64,000 bases of DNA from Balneola sp. Its GTDB lineage: Bacteria > Bacteroidota > Rhodothermia > Balneolales > Balneolaceae. The position numbers were made by a program, and so were the translations under genes. Shown here piece after piece: positions 39,846 through 50,500 of this stretch (positions are counted from its first letter, which is position 1; each line of letters opens with the position of its first letter). The stretch covers positions 496,001 through 560,000 of the forward strand of contig JANQSE010000002.1 in the NCBI GenBank assembly GCA_028284195.1, read 5' to 3'. Under the pieces are notes generated by a model. It saw only the letters and a list, made by a program, of their open reading frames with translations, searched no databases and was not told where the DNA came from.

Positions 39846-42800
39846 AGAAGCTCAAAATCAAAAGTTAATCCGAAATGGAAAAGCAATTCCCGCCCATAAG
39901 TAACGGTTTTATTGCCCGAACCTGTTACAAACTCTTCCGGTAAAGTAAGCTGAAATTTATTGAAGCCATAGGAGGCACTCACAAATAATTTCAACGGAAA
40001 TAAATAATATCCATTCATTGCCAGCCTTAGTTCTGTTCCAATTCCTGTTTTTAGTTTGTTATCTGTACCAAAAGGGGAGTTCCAGGCATTACCAGCTTCA
40101 AAAAATATACGTGCATACAGCTTGTCTAGTGTGTAAGGCCCAACCTGTTTGGTAATTTTTTTGGCTATGGGAGCGAAGTATGACAGACTTGTGAACACGG
40201 TTTTATCCCCGCCGAGTGCAAAGTAGGGATAGCTTCGCATACCAAGAAACCCTCCAATATAATCGGTATAAAAAGAATCGTTTGGATTGTTGAAGTAAGC
40301 GAAACCCCGTGCCCTGGCCTGAAATGCCTGCCCTGATTTTAATTTGAAGCCATATCGTGCATGGAGCTCTGTAGAATGGTTTCTCGAAGTTTTAAAAATA
40401 GGAACAAGTGCCCCATCTTTGATCTCATACTCTTCGAGTAACTTGCCGGGCTGATATTGATAGCGGACATATCCTTTTAAACCAATAGGTGCAATGTCTG
40501 CATCAGTAGTGAAGTTATAGTAATCGACAGTATAGGCAGCTGATAAGGTGGTTCCTTTAAAATATTCTGAGGAAGATCCACTAATTAAAGTCTGGAGTTC
40601 TGTGGAGAAGAAATTATCTGTTTCAATGCGGTAAGGACTGTAGCCAACGCCGAGTTCAAGCAATGAACGCCTGCTAAGTTTGCTTCTCAAAAACAGGTTT
40701 GCTTCCCAAATCTGGTAAGCGATATCTACATTAGCTGTGTCTTTTTCTACGCACGAAGTACACGGGAATTCTTCGATCTGTAATCCATCTTTAACATTAC
40801 GGCGTAGGTTATACAGTTCGAGGGAAACAGTTGGTGACCAGCTTCTTTTAATAAATGGCAGCCCCCTGTATTCGGCAATTAGAAAGAGGTCTCTATCCAA
40901 TTCCAGTAAACGATCTGGTTTAAAAAATCCTCCGGCATTTTCAGCCGGAAGGGAGGCTATCCCGAACATAGCTCCTCCAAATATATTCAACCTGTCCAGC
41001 ACATCTCTTGAAGCAAAATATACTCCGGGTTTTATATCCCGAAGCAGGTTTTCGCCGAGTTTCCCAAGCTTTCCGTTTTTAAGAAGGGTACCATTATTAC
41101 CATTCAATTTAGAATAATTATCGAAACGGAGAACCGGGAAAAAGGAAAACTTAGTGAATGTATCATCATACTCTTTATACGAGTACTCTTTGGTTGCATG
41201 TACGGTTTGCATCGAAAAATTGAAACTTCCGGTATCAGCAATGGCATACTCGGAGGAAGTAAATGCCGATAACTCTCTGTCATCGAAATTGTTGAGCCGG
41301 GAAAAATCAGCGGAAGCATCAGTAGTTTTATTTTCAGCCTCCTTGTATTCGGGTGCATAGCTTCCTGATTTTGATACAGGCTGAATGGAGGGCACCTTCT
41401 TTATTTTATAACCGTCTGCTTCGTACTCTGAATAGTACAAAGTTCCATTTGAAGTTACGAAAGGCATAAATGCGCCGCCAAGCACATTAGTGATTTTGTT
41501 AGAGGATCCTTGTTTTAAATGGTAACGGTAAATATTAAAAATCCCATCTTTATCGCTTGAGTAGTAAATATGTTTTCCATTGGCTGAGATTACAGGATCA
41601 CGCATGTCGATAAATGTATCAGAAAGCACATTGCTAATTTTTTTGGTTTGTATATCAATCTTCTTAATGCTGCGGTTCCCCAGGTCAGCGTAGGAAAAGT
41701 AAACGGTTTTGCCATCCGGCGACCATGACGGTGTATAGATAGTTTCTCCGGCACGATAATTTGTAATAGGGTTGATTTTTTTGGTTTCGGGATTCAGTAG
41801 CACCAGGTTTTGAGTTCCTTTTGAGTATTGGATAGCTGCAATGACTGCACCATCGGGGCTCCATATTGGAGATTCTATCCGTTTACTATTAGTTAACCGC
41901 TCATGCTTTTCGGATTCGATGTCATACACAAAAATATCACGATAAGACTCTCCATACTTCGTGCTTTTGTTAACCGAGTAGGCAATCTGTTTACCATCAG
42001 GAGAAAAAGAGAAAGTAGTTGATATGAAAGCAATAGCTGGTGCTTCTGTTGCTAAAGCATGTTGTTGGCTTTGATCGAATAAGTGATTAGAAACCATCGC
42101 AATTTCTTTCTCGCCGATAACACTTTTGATGTACAATGAAACCTGGCTGTGATCCCGTGCTTTGTTAGAAAGATATGCTACAGATTTGCTATTTGGCGAA
42201 ATTTTGGGATAGAAATTGAAGAACCCATTTTGTTCAATATATTCGCTTTTGGTTTGGTGGATATCTGCAGTGGCATTTGTATAGAATTTTTTTCGCTCAT
42301 TAATCCAGTTTTTGAAAACTTCATCTCCGGGAATGCCGGTTGCGATTTCTATAGCTTTTGCCACATTATATGTTCCTTTCGTTGCAAGTGCAGAAGTAAT
42401 TTCGCGAAGAATATCTTCTCCAAATTCATTTACTAGGTAAATAACAAAAGCAAAACCCTGGTTGTACACAGTTTCTCTTTCAATGCTTGTTTTAGAGGAA
42501 AAAGTTCCCATCTCCTCAAGCGTAAAGTATGTGTCTGAAAGTATGCGGGTTCTTAGGATCATATCCCGGTGAGTGTCCCAGGAATCGTACAATAAACCCT
42601 GCCGCTGGTATTGAGCAGTTCCTTCAGCCAGCCAGGCAGGAACATTTATTGATGCAAAGGGCAGTGTGGCAATTCCATTTGGGAATCCATAAAGTACATC
42701 GGGCCGGCGTACGTTTTCGTAAGTAAGCCATTGAATGTACGAAACAGGGAATTTCCGCTTGCGCTTCATCGCCTTTTGGATTTGAACAATATGTGTGAAT

Positions 42801-43189
42801 TCGTGGGTGATTACGTTTCGAAGCCAATTATGAGTTCCGCGCAATGGTGTATCTAAAGCTGGCAGCCAGATATCAATTTTGTTATCAAAAAAATAAGCGG
42901 CTCCATTTGAATAATCATCCCGGTCTTTAAGAACAATGCTTACCTTTTGATCGGGTTCGTGTTGGTATAATTTAGTGATGGGTGCATAGATCTCCTCAGC
43001 TACGCGTGACGTTACCTTTGCCGAACGGCTGTTACCTTCTTGAAAATGAACAAGGAAGTGATCACTTTCTATAGTAAACCATTTCAGATGATTGTGAGGA
43101 TGATCGTAAAAAAGCGGGCTGGTTTGTGCAAATATACCAGTGGTTATTAAGTAAAAGAAAGCAGTTACAAAAAACAGGGCTCTTTTCAT
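39842..43189 (-). CDS. Gluzincin-like peptidase domain + TolB/WD40-like propeller + C-terminal beta-barrel
   Basis: HEFTHIVQIQ with downstream AEGTAQY; SPDGKQIAYS / SPDGKTVYFS repeats; C-terminal barrel-like strands ending FHFGLTFDFELL. Confidence 0.8.
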   Translation of the reverse strand: MKRALFFVTAFFYLITTGIFAQTSPLFYDHPHNHLKWFTIESDHFLVHFQEGNSRSAKVTSRVAEEIYAPITKLYQHEPDQKVSIVLKDRDDYSNGAAYFFDNKIDIWLPALDTPLRGTHNWLRNVITHEFTHIVQIQKAMKRKRKFPVSYIQWLTYENVRRPDVLYGFPNGIATLPFASINVPAWLAEGTAQYQRQGLLYDSWDTHRDMILRTRILSDTYFTLEEMGTFSSKTSIERETVYNQGFAFVIYLVNEFGEDILREITSALATKGTYNVAKAIEIATGIPGDEVFKNWINERKKFYTNATADIHQTKSEYIEQNGFFNFYPKISPNSKSVAYLSNKARDHSQVSLYIKSVIGEKEIAMVSNHLFDQSQQHALATEAPAIAFISTTFSFSPDGKQIAYSVNKSTKYGESYRDIFVYDIESEKHERLTNSKRIESPIWSPDGAVIAAIQYSKGTQNLVLLNPETKKINPITNYRAGETIYTPSWSPDGKTVYFSYADLGNRSIKKIDIQTKKISNVLSDTFIDMRDPVISANGKHIYYSSDKDGIFNIYRYHLKQGSSNKITNVLGGAFMPFVTSNGTLYYSEYEADGYKIKKVPSIQPVSKSGSYAPEYKEAENKTTDASADFSRLNNFDDRELSAFTSSEYAIADTGSFNFSMQTVHATKEYSYKEYDDTFTKFSFFPVLRFDNYSKLNGNNGTLLKNGKLGKLGENLLRDIKPGVYFASRDVLDRLNIFGGAMFGIASLPAENAGGFFKPDRLLELDRDLFLIAEYRGLPFIKRSWSPTVSLELYNLRRNVKDGLQIEEFPCTSCVEKDTANVDIAYQIWEANLFLRSKLSRRSLLELGVGYSPYRIETDNFFSTELQTLISGSSSEYFKGTTLSAAYTVDYYNFTTDADIAPIGLKGYVRYQYQPGKLLEEYEIKDGALVPIFKTSRNHSTELHARYGFKLKSGQAFQARARGFAYFNNPNDSFYTDYIGGFLGMRSYPYFALGGDKTVFTSLSYFAPIAKKITKQVGPYTLDKLYARIFFEAGNAWNSPFGTDNKLKTGIGTELRLAMNGYYLFPLKLFVSASYGFNKFQLTLPEEFVTGSGNKTVTYGRELLFHFGLTFDFELL

Positions 43190-46100
43190 TAATGTACCAC
43201 CGCTATTTTAATCAATTTGGAATCCGAACGGTCATTAACGGTAGCTTTTACCATTGCAAAATAAGCACCACTTCCCCAACGGGAGGTGTTTAAAAGAATT
43301 TCTTCCGGCGTTCCGCCATTTGCACGAATTGAGTTTTTATACACCAGGTTTCCACTTAGGTCAATAATGTTAATTTCTACTTGCCCCTGATCTTTTAATT
43401 GAAACCGAATGTATGTTTCTTCATCTGCCGGATTTGGCCAGTTGTATGTTTCTCTTTTATTGAGAACAGAAAATGAGTTGGTCTTATCATCAATAACAGC
43501 GTTTATATGGGCAGAAACTTTGTTGTAAGAATTTGCTCCGTACCTTGAAGGCCAGTCTGCAGAAGTAAAGTCAATGAACCTCCAGGCTTTAACATCTCCT
43601 GCATGGCTTGCAGCATATAACGTATTATCCAAGAAAAAAGGGTGAATTGGCTGGATGTTTTTACCGGTAACTTCCCCAACATAAAGAGGGAATCCTTCTA
43701 AGGGTTTTCCATCCTTACTATAGCCAAAGATATTGATAGAAAAATTGTCCTGACCTACCACCAGGATTTCCTGAATATTATCTCCCGTTATATCAGCCAG
43801 TAAGGGAGTTCCGATAAAGTTTACGTTTTCAGGAGCAAGAACAGGCATATTAGCTAATAGTGCTCCATTCCGGTTATAGCCTGTTAACTCATTGTTGATT
43901 TTATCAATCCGGAACATCTCAAGCTCTTTGCTGAAAGCAACCCATTCAGCAGCATGCTCATTAAAAAGTACAGTAAATGGATCTGTTTTTTGGGGGTCTG
44001 CAAGAATAAAGGCATTATCTTCAAAAATGTAGTACAGGTTTTCAGCCTCGCCTTTTATAACCCCTGCATAAATTCGGTTACTGGATGCTGAAAGGAAGTC
44101 TAAAATCGAGCTACCTGAAAATGAAATGTTCTGTCCATTTACAAAAGCAGCAGAGTTATTAACGATCTCTGTTCTGAAATCAGATGAGTTCTGCTTTGTT
44201 GAAATGGCACCGGTAGCAGGGTTAATAGCGAGAGTAGTAAAATCCAGAAATAGACTGTCTCCGTTTTGTGAACTCAGAAACGCATTGTTAGCTGTAGTAT
44301 CAACCTGCCATATTTGATCGAAGGATTCTGTACCGGAGTTCCAATCGTAGGCGGTAACCAGAAAGTTGCCCGAAGATACTGGGTTTGTACCGGTAATCAA
44401 TCTTCCATCCAGGTATGGTTGTTGATTGCTCGAATTTTGAATTTCAAATAACTGCGGAAGGTTATCATTTAGGCGGATCACAGAAACATTGGTATTGCCG
44501 GGAACTACTACAAATGTATCGCTGGCTGATGTGAAACTCCCGATAGAAAGGGGATAGAAAGAATGATAATTATTGGTTGCAGTAAAAAATTGAGCGGAAT
44601 CAACTTGTATATTTAATGTTTGCTCATACCCAAGATCAAGCTCCTCAAAAGCTTCGATTTTAAAAGAAGCGGTTGGTTGGTTATCAGAAAAATCATAGAA
44701 CCGTACTAATGACCTTGCTCCGGAGTTGCTGTTGGTATTCGGAAAAGTTTCAGGGGTAAACTGGTTTTGGTACAGTTGGATGGTATTTCCCTGAGTAATT
44801 ACACGAAAGTTATTTCTACTCCACCAAAAGTCGAAAGGGGAACCAAAAGCAGCGCTGTTATCCAGCGCACCTTCAATGGGTTTGCCAATATCTTGTGAAC
44901 CATCTGCTTCTTCCAGATCAATGCCCCGGCGTAAATCATCACTGTTAACGCCTTTTCCAAAGCTCATTTTTTGATTTATCACAGCTTCATCTATATGCCA
45001 GATCAAGACTCCTCCATTTAGAAGTCTGTCATCATCGGTTCCTTTAGTATTATCTTCACCGATATCTAACCCGCCGGGAAGGCTCCAATCAAACTCACTT
45101 ACGTTTATCAATACTCCTTTTTCAAAGAGATTATCAAAACCGGTTTCCTGAAAAACAAAGGTGTCATTGTCGTTAGTAAATGTTTGCTGAACTTCGCTGC
45201 CATCGTTTTTACGGATGGTAAGAGTTACTCCATCGTTGCCGATATTCCGGTGCCGGTTTTCGATCAAAAAGTATTCGGAAGAGGAAAGATTGAATTGCGC
45301 AATGTTATTTTGATCGGCTATGCCGGATGCGGCTAGGTTTATATCGCCAGTGGTTTCGGTTGTTATTTGAAATGGAGTTACCCAGTTAAGAAATATTTTT
45401 TCCCATGCAGAGGGCTCGGGAGGGAATAATCCATTGTAAGCAAAAATGCTGGCTCCATCCATCAACCCAAAACGTCCAATTCCCGATTCGCCGGTTTCAG
45501 TATTAAAAAGATCGGGCAAACCCAGGTAACTGCCAATAGAAGCACATAACAACCCATTTATTGAAAGCGGCAGCACAAATTCATTTTCCTGGACGTCCAG
45601 CCCCCGGCGCGATTCTGTTCTGGGAATAATTAAAGAATTGGTAATTCTGAAGGTGCCGTTGTTTACCGAAATTCCATCAAATCCCGGGTCATCTAAAAGT
45701 TCAGCGAGATTATTTTTCCTTAGTGTGATTGAAGGAATATCCTGCGGAGTGATGTCAAGATTTGTTCCAATTAGCTCAATATCGCGGCCTACTCCGGCAT
45801 GGAAAATAATAAAAGCAGTAGAATCAGGGTCTAGCCCTGTTGCGTCAAAACCGCCGTTTTCTTCCACCTTATTCCACGAATCAACAATAAAATTTGCAAG
45901 CTTTTCATTGGTAAAGGTTTTGCCGGTAGGGGAATACTCTTCCATTTTTTTATTGAGGCGATAAACTTGTGGGAGCACGCGATAGTTTATAGTGAATTGG
46001 TTGTCAGAAGATTGTTCAAAATAGTTTTTGGCAAACTCCAGATGTGCTTCGAAATAAGATTGGTTATGGGGTATAGGGTCAATATTGGTAGGATTGTTTT

Positions 46101-46356
46101 CGAGATAGGGTAATCCGCCTTCAAATACTCCTGTACCTGAAGTCAATTCATTTGAATCAGGTTGAAACTCCACCATAATGGCAAGCACTTGCAAAGTACC
46201 AATGGCTGGTACTGCAGAGCTCTGTAATGAGTTTTTAGCAATGGCGTGTGTTCTTTTAAGCTCTACTTTGGGCTGACCCGAAAGCGACAACTGAAAAAAA
46301 AAGAGCATGCCAAATATTAACATGCTCTCGCTAAAAAATGAGTGTTTAACCCGCAT
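43189..46356 (-). CDS. M6-like (immune inhibitor A-like) secreted protein with T9SS type-A sorting domain; zinc motif apparently lost
   Basis: YLGLPDLFNTETGESGIGRFGLMDGASIFAYNG...PSAWEKIFLNW and GGVLIWHIDEAVIN are M6-like; ends with WPNPADEETYIRFQL...GNLVYK...GAYFAMVKATVNDRSDSKLIKIAVVH. Confidence 0.85.
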   Translation of the reverse strand: MRVKHSFFSESMLIFGMLFFFQLSLSGQPKVELKRTHAIAKNSLQSSAVPAIGTLQVLAIMVEFQPDSNELTSGTGVFEGGLPYLENNPTNIDPIPHNQSYFEAHLEFAKNYFEQSSDNQFTINYRVLPQVYRLNKKMEEYSPTGKTFTNEKLANFIVDSWNKVEENGGFDATGLDPDSTAFIIFHAGVGRDIELIGTNLDITPQDIPSITLRKNNLAELLDDPGFDGISVNNGTFRITNSLIIPRTESRRGLDVQENEFVLPLSINGLLCASIGSYLGLPDLFNTETGESGIGRFGLMDGASIFAYNGLFPPEPSAWEKIFLNWVTPFQITTETTGDINLAASGIADQNNIAQFNLSSSEYFLIENRHRNIGNDGVTLTIRKNDGSEVQQTFTNDNDTFVFQETGFDNLFEKGVLINVSEFDWSLPGGLDIGEDNTKGTDDDRLLNGGVLIWHIDEAVINQKMSFGKGVNSDDLRRGIDLEEADGSQDIGKPIEGALDNSAAFGSPFDFWWSRNNFRVITQGNTIQLYQNQFTPETFPNTNSNSGARSLVRFYDFSDNQPTASFKIEAFEELDLGYEQTLNIQVDSAQFFTATNNYHSFYPLSIGSFTSASDTFVVVPGNTNVSVIRLNDNLPQLFEIQNSSNQQPYLDGRLITGTNPVSSGNFLVTAYDWNSGTESFDQIWQVDTTANNAFLSSQNGDSLFLDFTTLAINPATGAISTKQNSSDFRTEIVNNSAAFVNGQNISFSGSSILDFLSASSNRIYAGVIKGEAENLYYIFEDNAFILADPQKTDPFTVLFNEHAAEWVAFSKELEMFRIDKINNELTGYNRNGALLANMPVLAPENVNFIGTPLLADITGDNIQEILVVGQDNFSINIFGYSKDGKPLEGFPLYVGEVTGKNIQPIHPFFLDNTLYAASHAGDVKAWRFIDFTSADWPSRYGANSYNKVSAHINAVIDDKTNSFSVLNKRETYNWPNPADEETYIRFQLKDQGQVEINIIDLSGNLVYKNSIRANGGTPEEILLNTSRWGSGAYFAMVKATVNDRSDSKLIKIAVVH
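46294..46328 (-). terminator. Terminator-like hairpin + T9 tract inside the M6-like CDS
   Basis: Minus strand AGAGCATG-TTAATATTTGG-CATGCTCT followed by T tract (A9 on + strand at 46294-46302). Confidence 0.5.
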
Positions 46357-46361
46357 AAAGT

Positions 46362-47501
46362 TTAATAGTTCAGCAGAATACTAAATCTCAATGTGTTTGC
46401 GAGCGGGTGGTCAGATTCCAGGGTTTTTATGTAACTGAAATCGACTCCAAATTGATTTAATCTGATTCCGGCTCCAAAGGTAATGTATTCTCTGTCACCA
46501 TTTTTAGGGTCTTCATAATAGTATCCACCGCGTATGGCAAATTGTTTTCTGTACCAGTATTCCATACCTGCACCAATCATAAATTGCTGGAGTAAACTTA
46601 CATTGGTTCGCTGCCCGGTATTTGGATCGAGGGGCCTGTACGTATCCCAGGATTTTATAAGTGCTCTTAATGGATTTACTGCTTTAAATTCAAAAGTAGT
46701 GTCACTAGTAGCGGTTACTTCCTGTCGTGCCATCACTTTCGAAATATCTACAGCAAGTGTTAACTCGTTAGTTCTTTCTTCATCCAACCCAATATTTATG
46801 GCAGGCCCAAATCGTAGAACTGTAGGAATAGGGTCTTTCTGAGCGTTGTCAGAATATTGAATTCCAGGCCCAAGGTTAGAAAGGTTGATCCCAAAACTTG
46901 CCACTGCATCAGAGGGGCCAAAATCAAATGGGTTTGATTTGTAAAGCATAGCTAGGTCAACCCCAACGCTGGAACCGGGGTTTACTTTTTGGCCTGATAT
47001 ACTTGTGCCGTTTGCAAGGCTTGAGTAAATCAAACGAAGACCCCCGCCTACCGCAAGGTTTGCATTTACTTCGGTGCCATAAGAAAATCCCAGTGATAAT
47101 TCGTAACTGTTAAACCTAGAAATAACATCTGGGGTTTCTCCTGTTTCTGCCTGCTCTCCTAAGTTAAGGTAAGTAATATGGCCGCCAACCGTACCGATGC
47201 CTTCTATATACTGTTTAACTACCACATAATCGTAGAAGAGATCGCTAACCCCAAAGTTAGCCAGCCAGTTTGAGTGTGTGATACTTGCTTGATTGTCGCG
47301 CTGGAATGCAAGCCCGGCCGGATTCCAAAACAAAGCAGCAGCATTATCTGCTATAGCTACTCCGGTATTTCCCATGCCGGCTCCTCGGGAATCAGGTTCT
47401 ATTTGCAAAAATGGAACTCCAGTAATACCAACCTGGGCGTTTATGGTTAAAGGCAAGAGCAAAATTAAATTTGCCAGAATTAAAATGTATGTCTTTTTCA
47501 T
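46362..47501 (-). CDS. porV: Type IX secretion outer-membrane protein PorV
   Basis: PFLQIEPDSRGAGMGNTGVAIADNAAALFWNPAGLAF; adjacent to PorU. Confidence 0.9.
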   Translation of the reverse strand: MKKTYILILANLILLLPLTINAQVGITGVPFLQIEPDSRGAGMGNTGVAIADNAAALFWNPAGLAFQRDNQASITHSNWLANFGVSDLFYDYVVVKQYIEGIGTVGGHITYLNLGEQAETGETPDVISRFNSYELSLGFSYGTEVNANLAVGGGLRLIYSSLANGTSISGQKVNPGSSVGVDLAMLYKSNPFDFGPSDAVASFGINLSNLGPGIQYSDNAQKDPIPTVLRFGPAINIGLDEERTNELTLAVDISKVMARQEVTATSDTTFEFKAVNPLRALIKSWDTYRPLDPNTGQRTNVSLLQQFMIGAGMEYWYRKQFAIRGGYYYEDPKNGDREYITFGAGIRLNQFGVDFSYIKTLESDHPLANTLRFSILLNY

Positions 47502-47557
47502 AATTATTCTAAGTTTTGAGAAATATAACGCATTAAAACGATTAATAATACGCTCAA

Positions 47558-50500
47558 CTATCTAATGATTACGAGCTTTTCGATTTTTTCGATTGATTGT
47601 CTTCCTTCTGGGGTATCTGTTGCAACCCGAAGCACATAAATATAAGTACCGTTACCCAGGCGATCATTATCCCTGTCACGGCCATTCCATGGAATATTGG
47701 CATAAGAACTAGATGTAATAAGTGATTCTTGCTTGATGTGTTGTACAGGTTTTCCGCTTAGCGTGTAAATTTTGATTGATACATCTAATGGATTACCCGG
47801 CTGATTATGTTCGAATGAGAATTGAGTTTTATTGTTCATTGGATTAGGATAATTATATACACTCCTAATCAGCAGCTCATTCTGGGGTGCTACCTCGAAA
47901 AAGATTTCTTCTTCATTAGGATTGTTATGCACATCCCAGGCCCGAACTTTCAGCGTGTAACTTCCCTCCGGAAGCTGATCCAGAGGAAACTCGATACGCC
48001 CTCCAGTAAAATCATTTAAGTTGCCCTCATAAAATTCATTGAGGATAAATGTTTGTTGTGGTTTTGTATCGATTGTAGCAATTATTTCATGTCCTACTCC
48101 TGTTCCTGTAGTGTTTATTCCTGAATTATCTTGTAGTTCAACGATCAAAGTTGGTGAGTCGCTAACCAAATTTCCGTTTACAAACTTTTCGTCGTTTAAG
48201 AAAACATTTAGTGAAGGCCCTGAGCCATCATTAACAGCCGATGGGTTTACTCCGTTAAAAGTAATACCGGTGAAAGTGCCTCCGGCATATTCATTATCTC
48301 CGTTGGTGTATAAAACTATCCTTCCATTTTCATCAGAGTTTCCAATATCTTTTGGAACAACGAAAATCTGGTTAAATGCACCATTTTGTACAGATGCTTT
48401 TCCTTTAAAGAGCAGATCGGATTCAACGGTATATGTGCAGTTGCCATTTAGTACGCATGTCCAATCTCTTTCCGGCAGGCTTACTGAACGTTTGGCATCA
48501 AAAACAGAAATTGTGGTTTCTCCGGAGAAAGCATTATCAATATTACCTGCCGCATTCTCTATTCGCCCCGTAATTGTTATTTGATCTAATGCCCGAATAG
48601 TTAATGTAGTATCTTTATTGAGTACTTCTACACCGTTAATTGATGAGATAACGGCCTTTCTTGACGGAAGTTTAAAAATTGTAGCAGGATCACCTAGTAA
48701 AACAAATTTTTTGTTATTGGTAGATGAACCTATAGGTGAACTGCTACTTCCCACCAATGAGTTTTTTGTTTCTCTCATGATGTCGCCTAATCGCTTAGGT
48801 GAACCATCAGCATTTCTTTCTGCCATTCGCTGAGACAGGGCTATGTTCAGTCCAAAATTGTTATTGGCACTAATGTTGGAACTGGTATAAACAACTCTTG
48901 TTGTAGTAAATGCAGCAATGGCTCCGCCGTTTGAGGCGGTTACAAATCGCTCCGCTCCTGATTGGTCACTGGTATCATCGTAGCGTCCAAACTGGCAGGT
49001 AGCAGTAACCAATACACAAAGCCTACTTTTATTGGTGAAGTTAGTGATATACTGCGATAGAAAGAGCTCCTCATCGGAAAGAGTTTGCTCGTTACCATGT
49101 CCAGAGTAATTTAGAACAAGGGTTCCGTTATTTACTGAACTAATAAAATCGTTTGTAGCTTCTGGGATTTGTCGCCCGGCTCCGGTAATTTCTTCCGGAT
49201 AAGAGAATGCATAGATTTTTTTAATTCGGATTCCTGGTTCATTTACGTTCATCATCTCTGCTGATACATCTGCGTTTATAGTATGCAGATCCCGGTTTCG
49301 CAAAGGCTCAGGAAAATCGTCATCTGCTGCAAAGGTGAACAAGTTCTGCCAATCTCCCGCATTGGCGTCATTTTCATAGCGTTTTATTTTTTCTACAAAA
49401 TTAAAGCCTTCGGTGCGGGTTTGGGCAATAATTCTTCCAACTCCAATATCAATAAGGAAAGAAGCGGATGTATTACCGCCTCCAAAGTCTCCCTCAGATT
49501 CGTCCATATATCCGAAGTAATCATCTGTTCCAAACGACCCCCCCCCCCCGCCTGTAGCTCTTACAGTTGATTGCGTACTTTGATAAGTAAGTACATGATT
49601 GATTAAAGCATTTGGTACAATATTTTTTGTGTCGTAAGAAGTATCTCCAAAAAGTAGCAGGTAAGATGGAGGGTTTTCACCATCGGCAATAGCTCTGTCA
49701 TAAAGAAATTTCAGGTAATCGCGAATCGCTGTTGGATCTTTAACACCACCTGAAAACTCATTAAGAATTTGATCTTGGGTAACCAATACCGAAGAAAGTC
49801 CCTGTGATTCTCTGTAATTAACCAACTCTCTGGCAGGATCCAATAACGCTTCAGAGGCAACGACTACATACTCAGGATATTCGTTAATTCCCCTTAGATT
49901 TTGATTGGGGATTTGAGTTCCGGCATTGGGAGCTACGAGGTTAGTTTGGGCAATAATTTGTCTGCCATCATTTTGGAAATAGTCGAGGTTAAAATCAGAA
50001 CTGTTGGATGAGACCTGGAGCCTGATTGGAGAAACAGGGTTGGTTACATCTAACACATAGGGAGCTGAAGAAAAGTTTTGAAGACGGAAAGTAACTTCAG
50101 TAACTGGGTCGTTGTCGTTTTCTGTGTAGAAAAACAATCGCTCATTTTCTGCTGAGAGGGAACGGTTAAATGTAAGCCTTAACCAATCGACAAAAGCAAC
50201 ACTGTTTTGTTGGCGATGGGTTACTCTGGCAGTTAAATCAAAAGTATTGTTATCAGGACTTACTGTTACTGTGTTTGTGAAATTATAGGCAACAGCTGCA
50301 GGCCCTTCGTTTCCGTTATATCCTCTTGAGCTACTAGTTGAAGAAAGGCTGCCCATTGTTTGATTGGCTACATCTGTACCGTTTAAGTTTATATCAAAAG
50401 TAGTGAGTGCTTCTGAACGCGCATACATTCTCCCGGAAACAAAAACTTCTACGTTTGATCCTAAATTTGGCAAAGTATCTTTTAGCACCGATATAATACT

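Noticed and set aside
41104-41360. Out-of-frame ORFs within the gluzincin/TolB gene
   Set aside because: Both lie within a strong long CDS and lack domain or start-signal support.
48039-48584. 181-aa + strand ORF opposite porU
   Set aside because: Lies fully antisense to a well-supported PorU CDS and has no recognisable domain.
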